DNA of 62,595 bases from Candidatus Culexarchaeum nevadense (GTDB taxonomy: Archaea; Thermoproteota; Methanomethylicia; Culexarchaeales; Culexarchaeaceae). The stretch spans positions 1 through 62,595 of the forward strand of contig JANZKA010000004.1 of the NCBI GenBank assembly GCA_025060975.1, in the 5' to 3' direction. The translations under genes were made by a program, and so were the position numbers. Below the pieces are notes generated by a model. That model was not told where the DNA came from and ran no database searches. It saw only the letters and a list, made by a program, of their open reading frames with translations. Of the stretch, positions 22,336 to 32,313 are shown in pieces (the first letter of the stretch is position 1; the number at the start of each line of letters is the position of its first letter).

Positions 22336-22410
22336 AGCCTCGGGCGGGATTTGAACCCGCGACCTACGCCTTACCAAGGCGCCGCTCTAACCAGACTGAG
22401 CTACCGAGGC
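22336..22410 (-). tRNA. tRNA-Thr(GGU), CCA encoded (22333-22335)
   Basis: Reverse strand GCCTCGG...GCGCCTTGGTAAGGCG...CCGAGGCTCCA; loop TTGGTAA. Confidence 0.93.
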
Positions 22411-22481
22411 ATTACCCATTATAGATTAAAAATCATTAAATATTCTTTAAGTTTTTGCTGGAATGGCGGCAGCATGCTGTG

Positions 22482-22646
22482 CTACTTTTTTATAAGATCC
22501 ATGAAATTAGCACAGCTAATACAGACTTGCATACCCTCCCTCTCTGTTGTACAGTTTTTACATACATTCTTGAAACACATTTCGCACTTGTACACTTCAT
22601 TAACCTTAGCCCCGCATATTGGACATGTGTACAAAGCACATTTCAC
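22482..22646 (-). CDS. Small zinc-ribbon protein, GTG start, not in the supplied ORF track
   Basis: Reverse strand reads VKCALYTCPICGAKVNEVYKCEMCFKNVCKNCTTEREGMQVCISCANFMDLIKK* with four CxxC pairs. Confidence 0.7.
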   Translation of the reverse strand: MKCALYTCPICGAKVNEVYKCEMCFKNVCKNCTTEREGMQVCISCANFMDLIKK

Positions 22647-22685
22647 CTTTAAAATAATATTGTAAAAAATACTATTTATTCTTTG

Positions 22686-24392
22686 TTAAAGCCATTTAGC
22701 TGTTAAATCATCCTTAAACGTTTTTACCTTGATACCTTTAGAGGGGAAAGTTGGTTGACAATGGGTGAATTCTAAAATGGATACTGGCATTTCAATGTTA
22801 AAGTTAATTAAAACTTTTGGATGAATTTCACCTATTAAACCAATGCATTTATCTTTAACTTTCACTATGGCAACTCTGCCACTTATAAATGATGGATGAT
22901 TATACTGTTCTAGGGATACTTCAACCCCGAGTCCATCCATTAATGACACTAAAACTTCCTTAGCATCAGTAAATGAAGCTTTTGAATATGATATGGCTAC
23001 AGCTGTATTTCTCTGGACGTAGATATCCTCTTCCAACGGTATTGCTACGTATCCTATTTCAAATATTTTCTGGGGATAAGCAGAATGTTTATTTTGTGAA
23101 AGGAAACGCAATAAATTTGGAGTTATCCAAAATCTATAACAATTGTATTCTTCACTAATTGGATTGACCAATTTTAATACGTTTGCATTATTTATATTCA
23201 TTAGAGTCGTTTGGCTAGCAATACTTGTTAGTGTGAAAGTCATCACCTCTTGGAATCCCATTCCAATGAGCAGCTCTCTAATCTTTCCCTCCAAAACTTC
23301 GATTAATGATGGTTTTCCAACAGTCATTATTGATGGAAGTTCAGGAGTTATGTTTTCATATCCATAAGATATCAGCATATCCTCAATGATATCAACTGGA
23401 TGAAGGACGTCAACTCTATAGGGGGGTATAATGACGTCAACTTCTGTATAGTTCACCACTCTAATTCCGTAACCCATTCTCTTTAAAAGTATTAAAGCTT
23501 CATCTAAACTGATTTTTACACCTATAAGTCTGTTAAACATTTCAATATTGATACGCATTTGTTTAGGTGTTAAATTGGGGGTTATTTTACTAAAATTAGG
23601 GTATTTAATGGCAACCTTCTCTAAGATACCGCCTCTCTCAAGAATATTACATACAAGTACGTTTAATGTTTGTTCAACAGATTTTTCGTCAATCCCAGTC
23701 AATTCTATAAATAAATTTCTTGTGGATTCATTAACTCTAGTGCGCTCTCCATTTATTATAGGGGGGAAACTGAAAATTCCTTTTTTATCAATGTATACTG
23801 GGTAAGCCTCTTTTACAAGTGTGGAGTAAGCTTTACCCTTAGGATGTTTTACCAAAATTTCCTTGAGAGACATTTCTTCATACATATCCAGTGGAATCAT
23901 CTTCTCATCTCCATCTACTTCAGTATATATTATTGGTGGCACTATTTTGTCGTAATCATGTATTCCTATAGCAACTTTCCTTCTATTTCTACCAAGAGTT
24001 ATGTGTAAAGCTTCTTGCATGTTCATTAAACTCTTTATGAAATCATTATCAATAGTTAAGTTTCTAATGATTGCACATGCTATGTATGGACGTGTTTTCG
24101 CATCTTTAACGTACACTTCTATGCGAGGCTCGTCTGAATATAAAGAACCATGTGTAGTGCGGTTTAATTCAACTCCGAAGAAGTTTCTTACAGCTCTGGA
24201 TAATCCTTCAACACTTAAGAGATCAGGGCGATCAGGTTCAAGTTCAACTATTATTTCTTCTCCCTTAATGCTTTTAATTTCCCCTTTAAATTGTCGTATA
24301 GCATAAAATATCTTCTCAACACTTTCTATACGGGTAAATCTCATTAAGTCATTTATATTAAAACTTAGAGTGGGCACGTCTAGACCCCCCAT
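22686..24392 (-). CDS. pheT: Phenylalanyl-tRNA synthetase beta subunit
   Basis: LEPDRPDLLSVEGLSRAVRNFFG; DVLHPVDIIEDMLISYGYENITPELP; overlaps pheS. Confidence 0.95.
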   Translation of the reverse strand: MGGLDVPTLSFNINDLMRFTRIESVEKIFYAIRQFKGEIKSIKGEEIIVELEPDRPDLLSVEGLSRAVRNFFGVELNRTTHGSLYSDEPRIEVYVKDAKTRPYIACAIIRNLTIDNDFIKSLMNMQEALHITLGRNRRKVAIGIHDYDKIVPPIIYTEVDGDEKMIPLDMYEEMSLKEILVKHPKGKAYSTLVKEAYPVYIDKKGIFSFPPIINGERTRVNESTRNLFIELTGIDEKSVEQTLNVLVCNILERGGILEKVAIKYPNFSKITPNLTPKQMRINIEMFNRLIGVKISLDEALILLKRMGYGIRVVNYTEVDVIIPPYRVDVLHPVDIIEDMLISYGYENITPELPSIMTVGKPSLIEVLEGKIRELLIGMGFQEVMTFTLTSIASQTTLMNINNANVLKLVNPISEEYNCYRFWITPNLLRFLSQNKHSAYPQKIFEIGYVAIPLEEDIYVQRNTAVAISYSKASFTDAKEVLVSLMDGLGVEVSLEQYNHPSFISGRVAIVKVKDKCIGLIGEIHPKVLINFNIEMPVSILEFTHCQPTFPSKGIKVKTFKDDLTAKWL

Positions 24393-25984
24393 AATGATGG
24401 GATCTTCTTTGATCTTAACCAGTCTAAATCATTGGAGAAAAGTAGTCTTATATCTTCTATTCCAAGAGCTACCATAGCCAATCTATCTATTCCAAGTCCC
24501 CAAGCAAGAACTGTAGCTTTTATTCCAAGTGGATATGTAACTTCAGGTCTGAAAATACCTGCAGGTAAGGCTTCAATCCAACCCAATTTATCATGTTTAA
24601 TATATCCAACGACGCTTGGTTCTGTAAATGGAAAGTATGCTGGCTGGAATTTAACTTCCTTTATACCGAAAGCTTCTGCAATGGTCTTTAAAAAGCCTAG
24701 TAGGTGTTTAAAATTGACGTCATATGACACCACAATCCCCTCGCATTGATTAAACTCCATTAAATGAGTAGCATCGATTTTATCAGGCCTATAATTCCTA
24801 TCTATTGTAAATATCTTTTTTGGCAAATCTTCATCACTTAACTGAGATAAGCAACGCACTGACAATGCTGTGGTTTGACTTCTCAATATACGTTTTAAAG
24901 CAAGTTCAGGATCCCAGTAACCCCAACCCTTCGAACCCGTTTCCCAACCATTTTCATGAGTAGCTTTAACATGCCCCCATATTTCTCTACTGCAAACTTT
25001 ATCTAAGGTCATTTGCCTATAATCAACATAAAATACATCATGTATATCCCTTGCAGGATGATCTGAAGGCATGAAAAGGGCGTCCGCATTCCAGAAGTTA
25101 ACTTCTATTGGTGGACTAATAACTTCTTCAAACCCTAATCCTATAAGTACTTCTCGAATTTCGTCTATTATTTCTCTATATGGATGTTTCTTTCCAAAAA
25201 TAAGCTTCTTTACAGGGGCAGAAACGTCATAAGGTCTAAAGTAGAGATTAGACCACTCACCGGAGACTATAATGTCTCTTGTAAGCTCATTGACAATTTT
25301 AATGTTTTTAATGTCTAATGTGTTACGAATCGAAAAAAGTTCTTTAATAATGTTTAAAGCCTTTAGACCTATTTGAGTTAATGAAGCTTTGACTTCTTTT
25401 ACAATCCTATCTTTAATTATCCTCCCTCTTTTCTTTAAAGATTCCAGTAGATTCAGATCTTCCTTAAGGAGGGGGGAGCCGCTCTTAATTTTATTTAATA
25501 GGACATATGGAGGATAATTACTTATGAGGTCAGTAACATTTTCAATGTTTAATTTTATAATTCTCGTTTCATTCACTTTTTCAATAGAAACCCAACCTAA
25601 TCTGATAGCCCAGCTCAAGCCTATCTTTAATTCAGCCTCACTTAATTGAAGATCTTCAATTAAAGACATGCCACCACGTTCACTTAACTTTTTAATAACC
25701 CTTTGTTCTGGGAATAGTTCTTTTAAGTAGTTTTCCCCTTCCACATCTAACTCATATATAGATATGTAACTCTCATCTACTGATATGAGGTTCTTCTCCT
25801 TTAAAGACTCAAAAGCCCATAATACTGAATCCACCGACAAACCAGTTTTCTCAGAAACATCTTTTACTGTATGAAAATTCTCTAGGGCTATCAAAACTTT
25901 TATTTCAATTGGATGAAGCATCCATATGATTTTTTGAAGATCTAATGGAATTGGAGTTCCATCAGCCTCTCCCACACTACACAT
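24380..25984 (-). CDS. pheS: Phenylalanyl-tRNA synthetase alpha subunit
   Basis: HPYREIIDEIREVLIGLGFEEV...HPARDIHDVFYV...FNQCEGIVV..EPSVVGYI; class II aaRS C-terminal GLGIDRLAMVALGI. Confidence 0.96.
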   Translation of the reverse strand: MCSVGEADGTPIPLDLQKIIWMLHPIEIKVLIALENFHTVKDVSEKTGLSVDSVLWAFESLKEKNLISVDESYISIYELDVEGENYLKELFPEQRVIKKLSERGGMSLIEDLQLSEAELKIGLSWAIRLGWVSIEKVNETRIIKLNIENVTDLISNYPPYVLLNKIKSGSPLLKEDLNLLESLKKRGRIIKDRIVKEVKASLTQIGLKALNIIKELFSIRNTLDIKNIKIVNELTRDIIVSGEWSNLYFRPYDVSAPVKKLIFGKKHPYREIIDEIREVLIGLGFEEVISPPIEVNFWNADALFMPSDHPARDIHDVFYVDYRQMTLDKVCSREIWGHVKATHENGWETGSKGWGYWDPELALKRILRSQTTALSVRCLSQLSDEDLPKKIFTIDRNYRPDKIDATHLMEFNQCEGIVVSYDVNFKHLLGFLKTIAEAFGIKEVKFQPAYFPFTEPSVVGYIKHDKLGWIEALPAGIFRPEVTYPLGIKATVLAWGLGIDRLAMVALGIEDIRLLFSNDLDWLRSKKIPSLWGV

Positions 25985-26100
25985 TTTAATCCTCCTTTTA
26001 TATATTTATTCATTACCCATATTCCTAGTTTATAAGGTTTGGGTACAATAAATTAAACACAAAATAATTTTAAATAATAACTTACCAGAGAGGTTATATC

Positions 26101-26979
26101 ATGGAGATAAAAGGGATATATGTACCGCATGTCACACCTTTCAAACATGATGGAGAAATAGATAGGGAATCGCTAAAAAGATGTATAGAATTCTGGATTA
26201 ATAGCGGAGTTAACGGTCTTGTAACATTAGGTAGTAATGGAGAATTCCCATACTTAACTTATGAAGAAAGGATATCAGTAGTGAAGGATGTAATTGATTA
26301 TGTTAATGGGAGAGTGAAGATTATAGTGGGGACAGGAGCGCCAAGTACGTATGAAACGATAAAATTTTCTAAAGACATTTTAGATATAGGAGGAGTCGAC
26401 GCATTAATAATAGTCACACCATATTACTTCCCCCTATCATCAAATGAACTAATAGCCCATTACTCAGAAGTTCTAAGTAAAGTGGATGCACCAATACTGC
26501 TATATGACGTACCAAAATTTACTGGATATAGCATGGATGTAAGCGTAGTGGAAAAGCTAGTGAAAGAGCATAGCAATATCGTGGGTATAAAAGACAGTAC
26601 CGGAAACATGTTTCACATATCAGAAACTATAAGAACTGTGGGAGACAAAATTAGTGTACTTTCTGGAACTGCTGAATTCATATTACCAACATTGATACTT
26701 GGAGGGAAAGGAGCAATAGTAGCTGTGGCAAATTTCATACCAGAACTCACTGTGAAACTCTACAATGACTTTCTCGAGAAAAAATATGAAGAAGCCGCAA
26801 AAAGCCAATTGAAAATAAATGCAATATGGTACGCTTTAAGGAAATTTAACCAACTTTCAGCAGTAAAAGCCTGTATGAATATAAGAAATATTAATGCAGG
26901 ATATCCAAGAAAACCCTCATTACCATTAAATGACAGTGAAATAAACTATGTAAAAGAAATATTATTAAAGTATTTGTGA
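26101..26979 (+). CDS. Dihydrodipicolinate synthase / KDG aldolase family protein
   Basis: MEIKGIYVPHVTPFKHDGEID; GLVTLGSNGEFPYLT; catalytic GIKDSTGN lysine; LYDVPKFTG. Confidence 0.9.
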   Translation: MEIKGIYVPHVTPFKHDGEIDRESLKRCIEFWINSGVNGLVTLGSNGEFPYLTYEERISVVKDVIDYVNGRVKIIVGTGAPSTYETIKFSKDILDIGGVDALIIVTPYYFPLSSNELIAHYSEVLSKVDAPILLYDVPKFTGYSMDVSVVEKLVKEHSNIVGIKDSTGNMFHISETIRTVGDKISVLSGTAEFILPTLILGGKGAIVAVANFIPELTVKLYNDFLEKKYEEAAKSQLKINAIWYALRKFNQLSAVKACMNIRNINAGYPRKPSLPLNDSEINYVKEILLKYL

Positions 26980-27030
26980 ATAACAAAAATTTAATTTAAA
27001 ATTTTTAATAAATGATTAAAGTGGTGATCA

Positions 27031-27732
27031 TTGAAGATGATGGAAAATGAATATAACAGAGATATAGCTGAATTGAAAGAAAGAGTTCAGAAAATTTTAT
27101 TATTACTAAAACAAGCATACCCAGATGTAAAGGGGACTGAATTGAATTTCAGCAACGCATGGGAACTATTGGTTGCAACAGTACTAGCTGCTCAGACGCC
27201 AGACGCAAGAGTAAATGAAGTAACAAAAATACTATTTCAAAAATATAAATCAGTAAAAGACTACGCTGAAGCTGACGAGAAGGAGTTAGAGGAAATATTG
27301 AAACCAATAAACTTTTACCGTAAGAAAACACAAAGAATAAAGTCAATAGCAAAAATAATACTAGAGAAGTATAATGGGGAGATCCCGAAATCGATAGAAG
27401 AACTAACAAAAATACCAGGTATTGGTAGAAAAACAGCAAATATGGTGCTAGCAAATGCATTAAATGTAATTGAAGGAATAACGGTAGACACGCATGTAAT
27501 GAGACTTGCAAATAGACTTAAACTAACAACACAAAAAGACAGAAACAAAATAGAGAAGGAACTCATGGAAATAATACCAAGGGAAGAATGGTTTAATTTC
27601 TCAAATCTACTAATAGCACACGGCAAAAGAGTATGCAACGCTAAAAAACCAAAATGTGAAATATGTATTATAAGAGAATTATGTCCATCGTTTCAAATAA
27701 GAAGTGAATCAAGATCAATCAAAAATAATTAA
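27031..27732 (+). CDS. nth: Endonuclease III
   Basis: LLVATVLAAQTPDARVNEVTKILF; HhH IPGIGRKTANMVL; VDTHVMRLANRL; FeS C-x6-C-x2-C-x5-C near C-terminus. Confidence 0.95.
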   Translation: MKMMENEYNRDIAELKERVQKILLLLKQAYPDVKGTELNFSNAWELLVATVLAAQTPDARVNEVTKILFQKYKSVKDYAEADEKELEEILKPINFYRKKTQRIKSIAKIILEKYNGEIPKSIEELTKIPGIGRKTANMVLANALNVIEGITVDTHVMRLANRLKLTTQKDRNKIEKELMEIIPREEWFNFSNLLIAHGKRVCNAKKPKCEICIIRELCPSFQIRSESRSIKNN

Positions 27733-27962
27733 ATTTCTTAATTGATATAATTGATATAACAAATCGAACTGTTATGGAAAAATCACTGGCAGTATTATGA
27801 GAGGTACCTAGCATAACTTAAATTGCAATGTGGTATGACTTTAAATATAGTTTTTCCCAATTTTTCTGAGATGTTATATCCCTCACAAATTCATTCTTAA
27901 ATTAATATAACTGTTACTTCATCCAGCAAGAGCAGAAAATATGTACTCATACTTTAAATTGA

Positions 27963-28060
27963 TGCGGGGGGTGGGATTTGAACCCACGAACCCCTCCGGG
28001 ACAGCCGTTCTGAGAATCCTCCTCAGGGCTGCGCCTTTGACCTGGCTTGGCTACCCCCGC
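27963..28060 (-). tRNA. tRNA-Leu(GAG) with 13-nt intron (28008..28020)
   Basis: Reverse strand CAGCC-CTGAGG|AGGATTCTCAGAA|C-GGCTG; BHB with CTGA/TCAG helix and bulges GGA and AAC. Confidence 0.92.
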
Positions 28061-28141
28061 ATTGCATACTATATATTTTAGTACGATACCTAAAAATATT
28101 GTTAACTTGCTAATGAAAGCAAACGTGGTTTTATTTATGAT

Positions 28142-28411
28142 TTACTGGACTACACCCATCCTCGATATTATATCTCCTCTTGCCTTTTTGAATTTCACTG
28201 ATGTAATCTTAACCTTGACTATTTCCCCAATTTTAGCTCCTGGAATAAATATAGCTGTGTCTTTAACTCTCGCTATACCTTCACCCTTATCTGAGTAATC
28301 CTCTATTACAACTGTGTATACGTCTCCTTCATTAACTCTACTGAAAAGGTATACCTTTTTCTTTTTACTAGACTTACGTTTAGAACTCTTTTTGCCCATA
28401 TCCTTCCCCAT
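28142..28411 (-). CDS. TRAM domain protein
   Basis: GDVYTVVIEDYSDKGEGIARVKDTAIFIPGAKIGEIVKVKITSVKFKKARGDII. Confidence 0.9.
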   Translation of the reverse strand: MGKDMGKKSSKRKSSKKKKVYLFSRVNEGDVYTVVIEDYSDKGEGIARVKDTAIFIPGAKIGEIVKVKITSVKFKKARGDIISRMGVVQ

Positions 28412-28421
28412 TTAAAGGAGG

Positions 28422-29162
28422 TTAACGCACCTTTCTTGGAGCCCCCTTCTTCCTCCCAGTTCTTCTAGGAGCAATTATGCCAACTTTCTGTCCAGGAGGA
28501 GCGGTTCTAGAAACTGGGGTTCCACCTTTTGGATGAGCTCCCCCACCGTGTGGATGACTTGCGGCCACCATAGCTTTACCTCTAACAATAGGCCATTTAA
28601 CAGCCTTTCTCTTTATTAGATGATACTTATTTCCGGCTTTTAAGAATGGTTTTTCTACTCTTCCTCCTGCAGCAACTATTCCTATAGTAGCTCTACATCT
28701 AGAGTCTATTGTTTTTAACTTACCTGAAGGTAACTTTATAACAGTTTTCCCAGAGGAATGTGCAACAATAATTGCGTATGTACCAGATCTACGGGCTATT
28801 TTTCCACCATCTCCAGGTCGCAGTTCAACATTACATATATTTGTTCCTTCTGGAATATTACCCACTGGAAGTATGTTTCCAATATCTATTTCTGCAAGCA
28901 CACCTTTAGCTACATTTTTGCCCACATAAATTCCCTCAGGTGCTACTATTAACTCCCTGCTACCATCCTCAAATTTTATCAATGCCAATGGGCACCCTCT
29001 GCCAGGATCATGTAAAAGATCTTCTACGATTCCATTTATCTTCGAGGTATATTCGAGTTTACTTGGAGCACCATACCTTGCAGGGCCGACTTTAATCCAT
29101 TTTGGGGATCTAAAATTTGACCCCCCTCTACCTTTACGCTGTACAAGAATTCTTTTACCCAT
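28422..29162 (-). CDS. rpl2: Ribosomal protein uL2
   Basis: MGKRILVQRKGRGGSNFRSP; HPHGGGAHPKGGTPVSRTAPPGQKVG. Confidence 0.97.
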   Translation of the reverse strand: MGKRILVQRKGRGGSNFRSPKWIKVGPARYGAPSKLEYTSKINGIVEDLLHDPGRGCPLALIKFEDGSRELIVAPEGIYVGKNVAKGVLAEIDIGNILPVGNIPEGTNICNVELRPGDGGKIARRSGTYAIIVAHSSGKTVIKLPSGKLKTIDSRCRATIGIVAAGGRVEKPFLKAGNKYHLIKRKAVKWPIVRGKAMVAASHPHGGGAHPKGGTPVSRTAPPGQKVGIIAPRRTGRKKGAPRKVR

Positions 29163-29176
29163 TTCATACACCTCTA

Positions 29177-29446
29177 TTATAGTATACCCATCTTTGAAGC
29201 TACATCTGAAGCTGAATACTCTGAGCTAAGTTTGACATACGCCTTCTTTTCACCCTTTGGTGTTATAAGTGTGTTAACTTTATCTACTTTCACATTAAAT
29301 AACTTTTCTACAGCCCATTTGATTAAGTGTTTATTTGCATTTCTATCAACAATAAAAGTCAACTTATTCTCCACCTCAATTTTCCTCAAAGCAGATTCAG
29401 ATATCACAGGCCTTACTATTATCTTCCAAGGATCCATATTTTCCAT
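29177..29446 (-). CDS. rpl23: Ribosomal protein uL23
   Basis: [65 protein letters not shown]. Confidence 0.96.
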   Translation of the reverse strand: MENMDPWKIIVRPVISESALRKIEVENKLTFIVDRNANKHLIKWAVEKLFNVKVDKVNTLITPKGEKKAYVKLSSEYSASDVASKMGIL

Positions 29447-29463
29447 GGCTTAACCTCCAATTT

Positions 29464-30294
29464 TTAAAATTCAGTTTCATAGTTAAATATGTTTGTATGC
29501 AACAAATGTTTACCTTTATATAGTGAAAAACGTTCATTCAATATATCTATGCTACTTTGTGTGAAAATTGTTAATCTACCAGGATTACCTCCAGGAGCCA
29601 GATGCATAACGCTTAAATCACGTGCGTTAACAACGTCTAAACCAGGAAAGTTCTTCACAGAATTTATAAGTGGATAAGTGTTGGAGACTACTATTAAAGG
29701 GCCTTTACCAACTTTGTATCTTCTACCTCTAAGTTTACCCTTGCCAGCTCTAATCTTTATACCTTCTTTAACTCTTTCAATATCCGCCCAGAAACCCAAT
29801 TTAAGTGCAATATCTCTAAATGATTTACTCTTCTCAACTTTCTCTAATTCATTAGAAACTATTAATGGTATTTGGGGAACTGAAGAAACTAGGTGACCTC
29901 TTCCCGATACAAAGGTTATGTTTGCCGTGGCAGATATTGCTGATAAAATGGCGTAGATACGTTCCTTTTTATTTATTCTTTCATGAACACATTTTTCAAC
30001 TGTGGGTGCATGGGCACTCCTACCACCAACAGTCATGGTTGCAAAAGCAGCTACTCCAGCTTCAGGGTATCCAGAACCTTTAACTCTTGGAACTCTTGCT
30101 ACCCCGTAACCTACACCCCAACTCTTAGCAGTTGTACGCTTACCAGCAAGTGGATCTCTACCCTGAGGTTGAATTCTCGCAGTTAGAGATGATAAATAAG
30201 CTCTTCTAATAATATCTTTCCTAATGGGGATCTGGAAGAACCATGGGGTCTCTATTTCCCCTATCACAGACCCATTTAAATCATATATTTTCAT
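29464..30294 (-). CDS. rpl4: Ribosomal protein uL4
   Basis: GRDPLAGKRTTAKSWGVGYGVARVPRVKG; GRSAHAPTVEK. Confidence 0.96.
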   Translation of the reverse strand: MKIYDLNGSVIGEIETPWFFQIPIRKDIIRRAYLSSLTARIQPQGRDPLAGKRTTAKSWGVGYGVARVPRVKGSGYPEAGVAAFATMTVGGRSAHAPTVEKCVHERINKKERIYAILSAISATANITFVSGRGHLVSSVPQIPLIVSNELEKVEKSKSFRDIALKLGFWADIERVKEGIKIRAGKGKLRGRRYKVGKGPLIVVSNTYPLINSVKNFPGLDVVNARDLSVMHLAPGGNPGRLTIFTQSSIDILNERFSLYKGKHLLHTNIFNYETEF

Positions 30295-30298
30295 AGAA

Positions 30299-31294
30299 TC
30301 ACCTCTTAATGTATACCAATCTTGGTTGTCTAATTGGATAGTTTTCTGGCATCCTTATTGCATGTCTAATTTTAACTAATCTTTTTGGAGGACCTGGAAC
30401 TGAACCTTCAATTAAGATATAATTGCTTTTAACTAAACCATAATGGCAAAATCCACCTTTAACATTAATTTCTTCTCCACTTTTTCCAATTTTGAGTATC
30501 CTCTTGTTAAACTCTGTTCTAAGGTGGAACCCCATTTGTCCAGGTCGAGGAACCGTCCACATAACACCTGATGGTGTTCCAGGACCTATAGACCCCACTT
30601 TTCTTGAACCCTTTCTATGCTTATGCCATCTCCCCAAGACTTTTACACCAAATCTTTTAACAACACCTTGAAATCCTTTACCTTTAGTTACCGAAATAAC
30701 ATCAACATACTGTCCTTCCTTAAAAACATCAGCTACGTTTATTTCTGAACCAAGTAGTTTAAAAGCGAAATCCAACTGTTCTTTCAATGTTCCACCATCT
30801 ATCTTTATCTCAAATACTTCAGGTTTTTTCTTGCCAACTCCAGCTTTATTTGGTTGTGTACACGTGATTAACCTAATTTCACTTATTTCGTCCAATTTTG
30901 AATATAACTCATTAATAGATGGAGGTTCCATATTTTCTGGTAACGTAAAAACTCTTTCTAAGGATTTGGGGATTTTATCAGACCATAATTCCGTTAATGA
31001 TCGCAATGCACCATACTTCTTCGAATAAACCCTTATACCAGCAACAAATAGCGGTGGTGTCTCTAAAATTGTTACAGCTTTAATTACTTCCTTGCCAAAC
31101 ATTGGAGTACCCGGTCTATCCTCGATGACACACACATGCGTCATCCCAACCTTGTATCCGGCGAACCCCATTATCCTAACAGTACCTTCAACACTAGGCC
31201 AAGATCTAACTCTTGGAATTATACTCTTAGCTCTAACTCTAGGTGCAAATGCTAAAGACCCTCTTCTCGGGGCGCTGTATTTCCTGCGACCCAA
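30299..31294 (-). CDS. rpl3: Ribosomal protein uL3
   Basis: GRRKYSAPRRGSLAFAPRVRAKSIIPRVRSWP; KGKGFQGVVKRFGV; RPGQMGFHLRTEFNKRI; TTG start. Confidence 0.97.
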   Translation of the reverse strand: MGRRKYSAPRRGSLAFAPRVRAKSIIPRVRSWPSVEGTVRIMGFAGYKVGMTHVCVIEDRPGTPMFGKEVIKAVTILETPPLFVAGIRVYSKKYGALRSLTELWSDKIPKSLERVFTLPENMEPPSINELYSKLDEISEIRLITCTQPNKAGVGKKKPEVFEIKIDGGTLKEQLDFAFKLLGSEINVADVFKEGQYVDVISVTKGKGFQGVVKRFGVKVLGRWHKHRKGSRKVGSIGPGTPSGVMWTVPRPGQMGFHLRTEFNKRILKIGKSGEEINVKGGFCHYGLVKSNYILIEGSVPGPPKRLVKIRHAIRMPENYPIRQPRLVYIKR

Positions 31295-31356
31295 ACTCCC
31301 TCACCAGATAACCTTTAGTGGAAAATATTAATCATATATATTTATCTTTTGCGTGC

Positions 31357-32232
31357 TCAAATATATGGTATAATATTAATGATACTCAAAGTTGCAAGCA
31401 TAGCTTCTTCAGTTCTTACAGTTTCACATCCCTGTAGAGGGATAGTGTTAACTATGAAATGTGCAATATCAGATAACTCCACTCTAAACCGTTTGCATAT
31501 CTCAAAAAGACCTTCATGAGGAGAACCAAATAAAATCAAAATTTTATTGCTTTTTTGAATGGCGTCTTTTATATTGTTGAGAATTTCGTTTATTGGACGC
31601 CCATACCTGGACGTAGCAATCACAAGATCAGCGTTAAAATCCTTTATAGATTCTACCAATCCTTTATGCTTATAATTGACCGTATAGCCCCAATATACAT
31701 TGACATCTTCACGTGATACTACTGACAATTTTAAGGAATCATTTATCTTACTTATTTTGACCGTAATACGCTCCCCCTTTTTCAGCTTCTTTGGAATTAG
31801 AAAAGGTTTATTTAAACCTAAATCCACCAATGATCCATCTTTATAGCTCTTTATCACAATACCATCCCTAAAGTCTCCATCTCTTATATCATTTAAACTT
31901 GTAGCTACAGTATGTGATGGTATTTTTAGTGGAGGGAGAATACCGGCGTATTTAAAGAAAGCAGAAAGAGGATACATTCGTTTTCGAAGATACTGAGGAG
32001 TTTCACAGTATCTCAAGATATTGGCTAATAGTTCCCCCTCATCTTCAACACCATGTCTATCCACGTATATAATTATTTCATCAACTCGAAATATTGCAGC
32101 AGCTCTAGCGATAATCCCAGCTTTCATAGTTTTTTCCCTTAAGTGGGGGAGATCGGCGGTAAGACTGGCAGGTAGAGCCACAGCTAATGGTTTACTTCGC
32201 TTCTCAGGATATAGCAAGAGAGAACACCACAT
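31357..32232 (-). CDS. SPOUT-class RNA methyltransferase (COG2106/SPOUT1-like)
   Basis: Located upstream of rpl3; VDEIIIYVDRHGVEDEGELLANILRYCETPQYLRKRMYP and C-terminal GSPHEGLFEI...FIVNTIPLQGCETVRTEEAMLATL. Confidence 0.85.
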   Translation of the reverse strand: MWCSLLLYPEKRSKPLAVALPASLTADLPHLREKTMKAGIIARAAAIFRVDEIIIYVDRHGVEDEGELLANILRYCETPQYLRKRMYPLSAFFKYAGILPPLKIPSHTVATSLNDIRDGDFRDGIVIKSYKDGSLVDLGLNKPFLIPKKLKKGERITVKISKINDSLKLSVVSREDVNVYWGYTVNYKHKGLVESIKDFNADLVIATSRYGRPINEILNNIKDAIQKSNKILILFGSPHEGLFEICKRFRVELSDIAHFIVNTIPLQGCETVRTEEAMLATLSIINIIPYI

Positions 32233-32313
32233 CCTTATTGTAACCTATCGATTGAAAACATGTAGTATGAAAGGGTGGTATCATATGAAACGTGTGAGCA
32301 TATAGAGTTCAAT

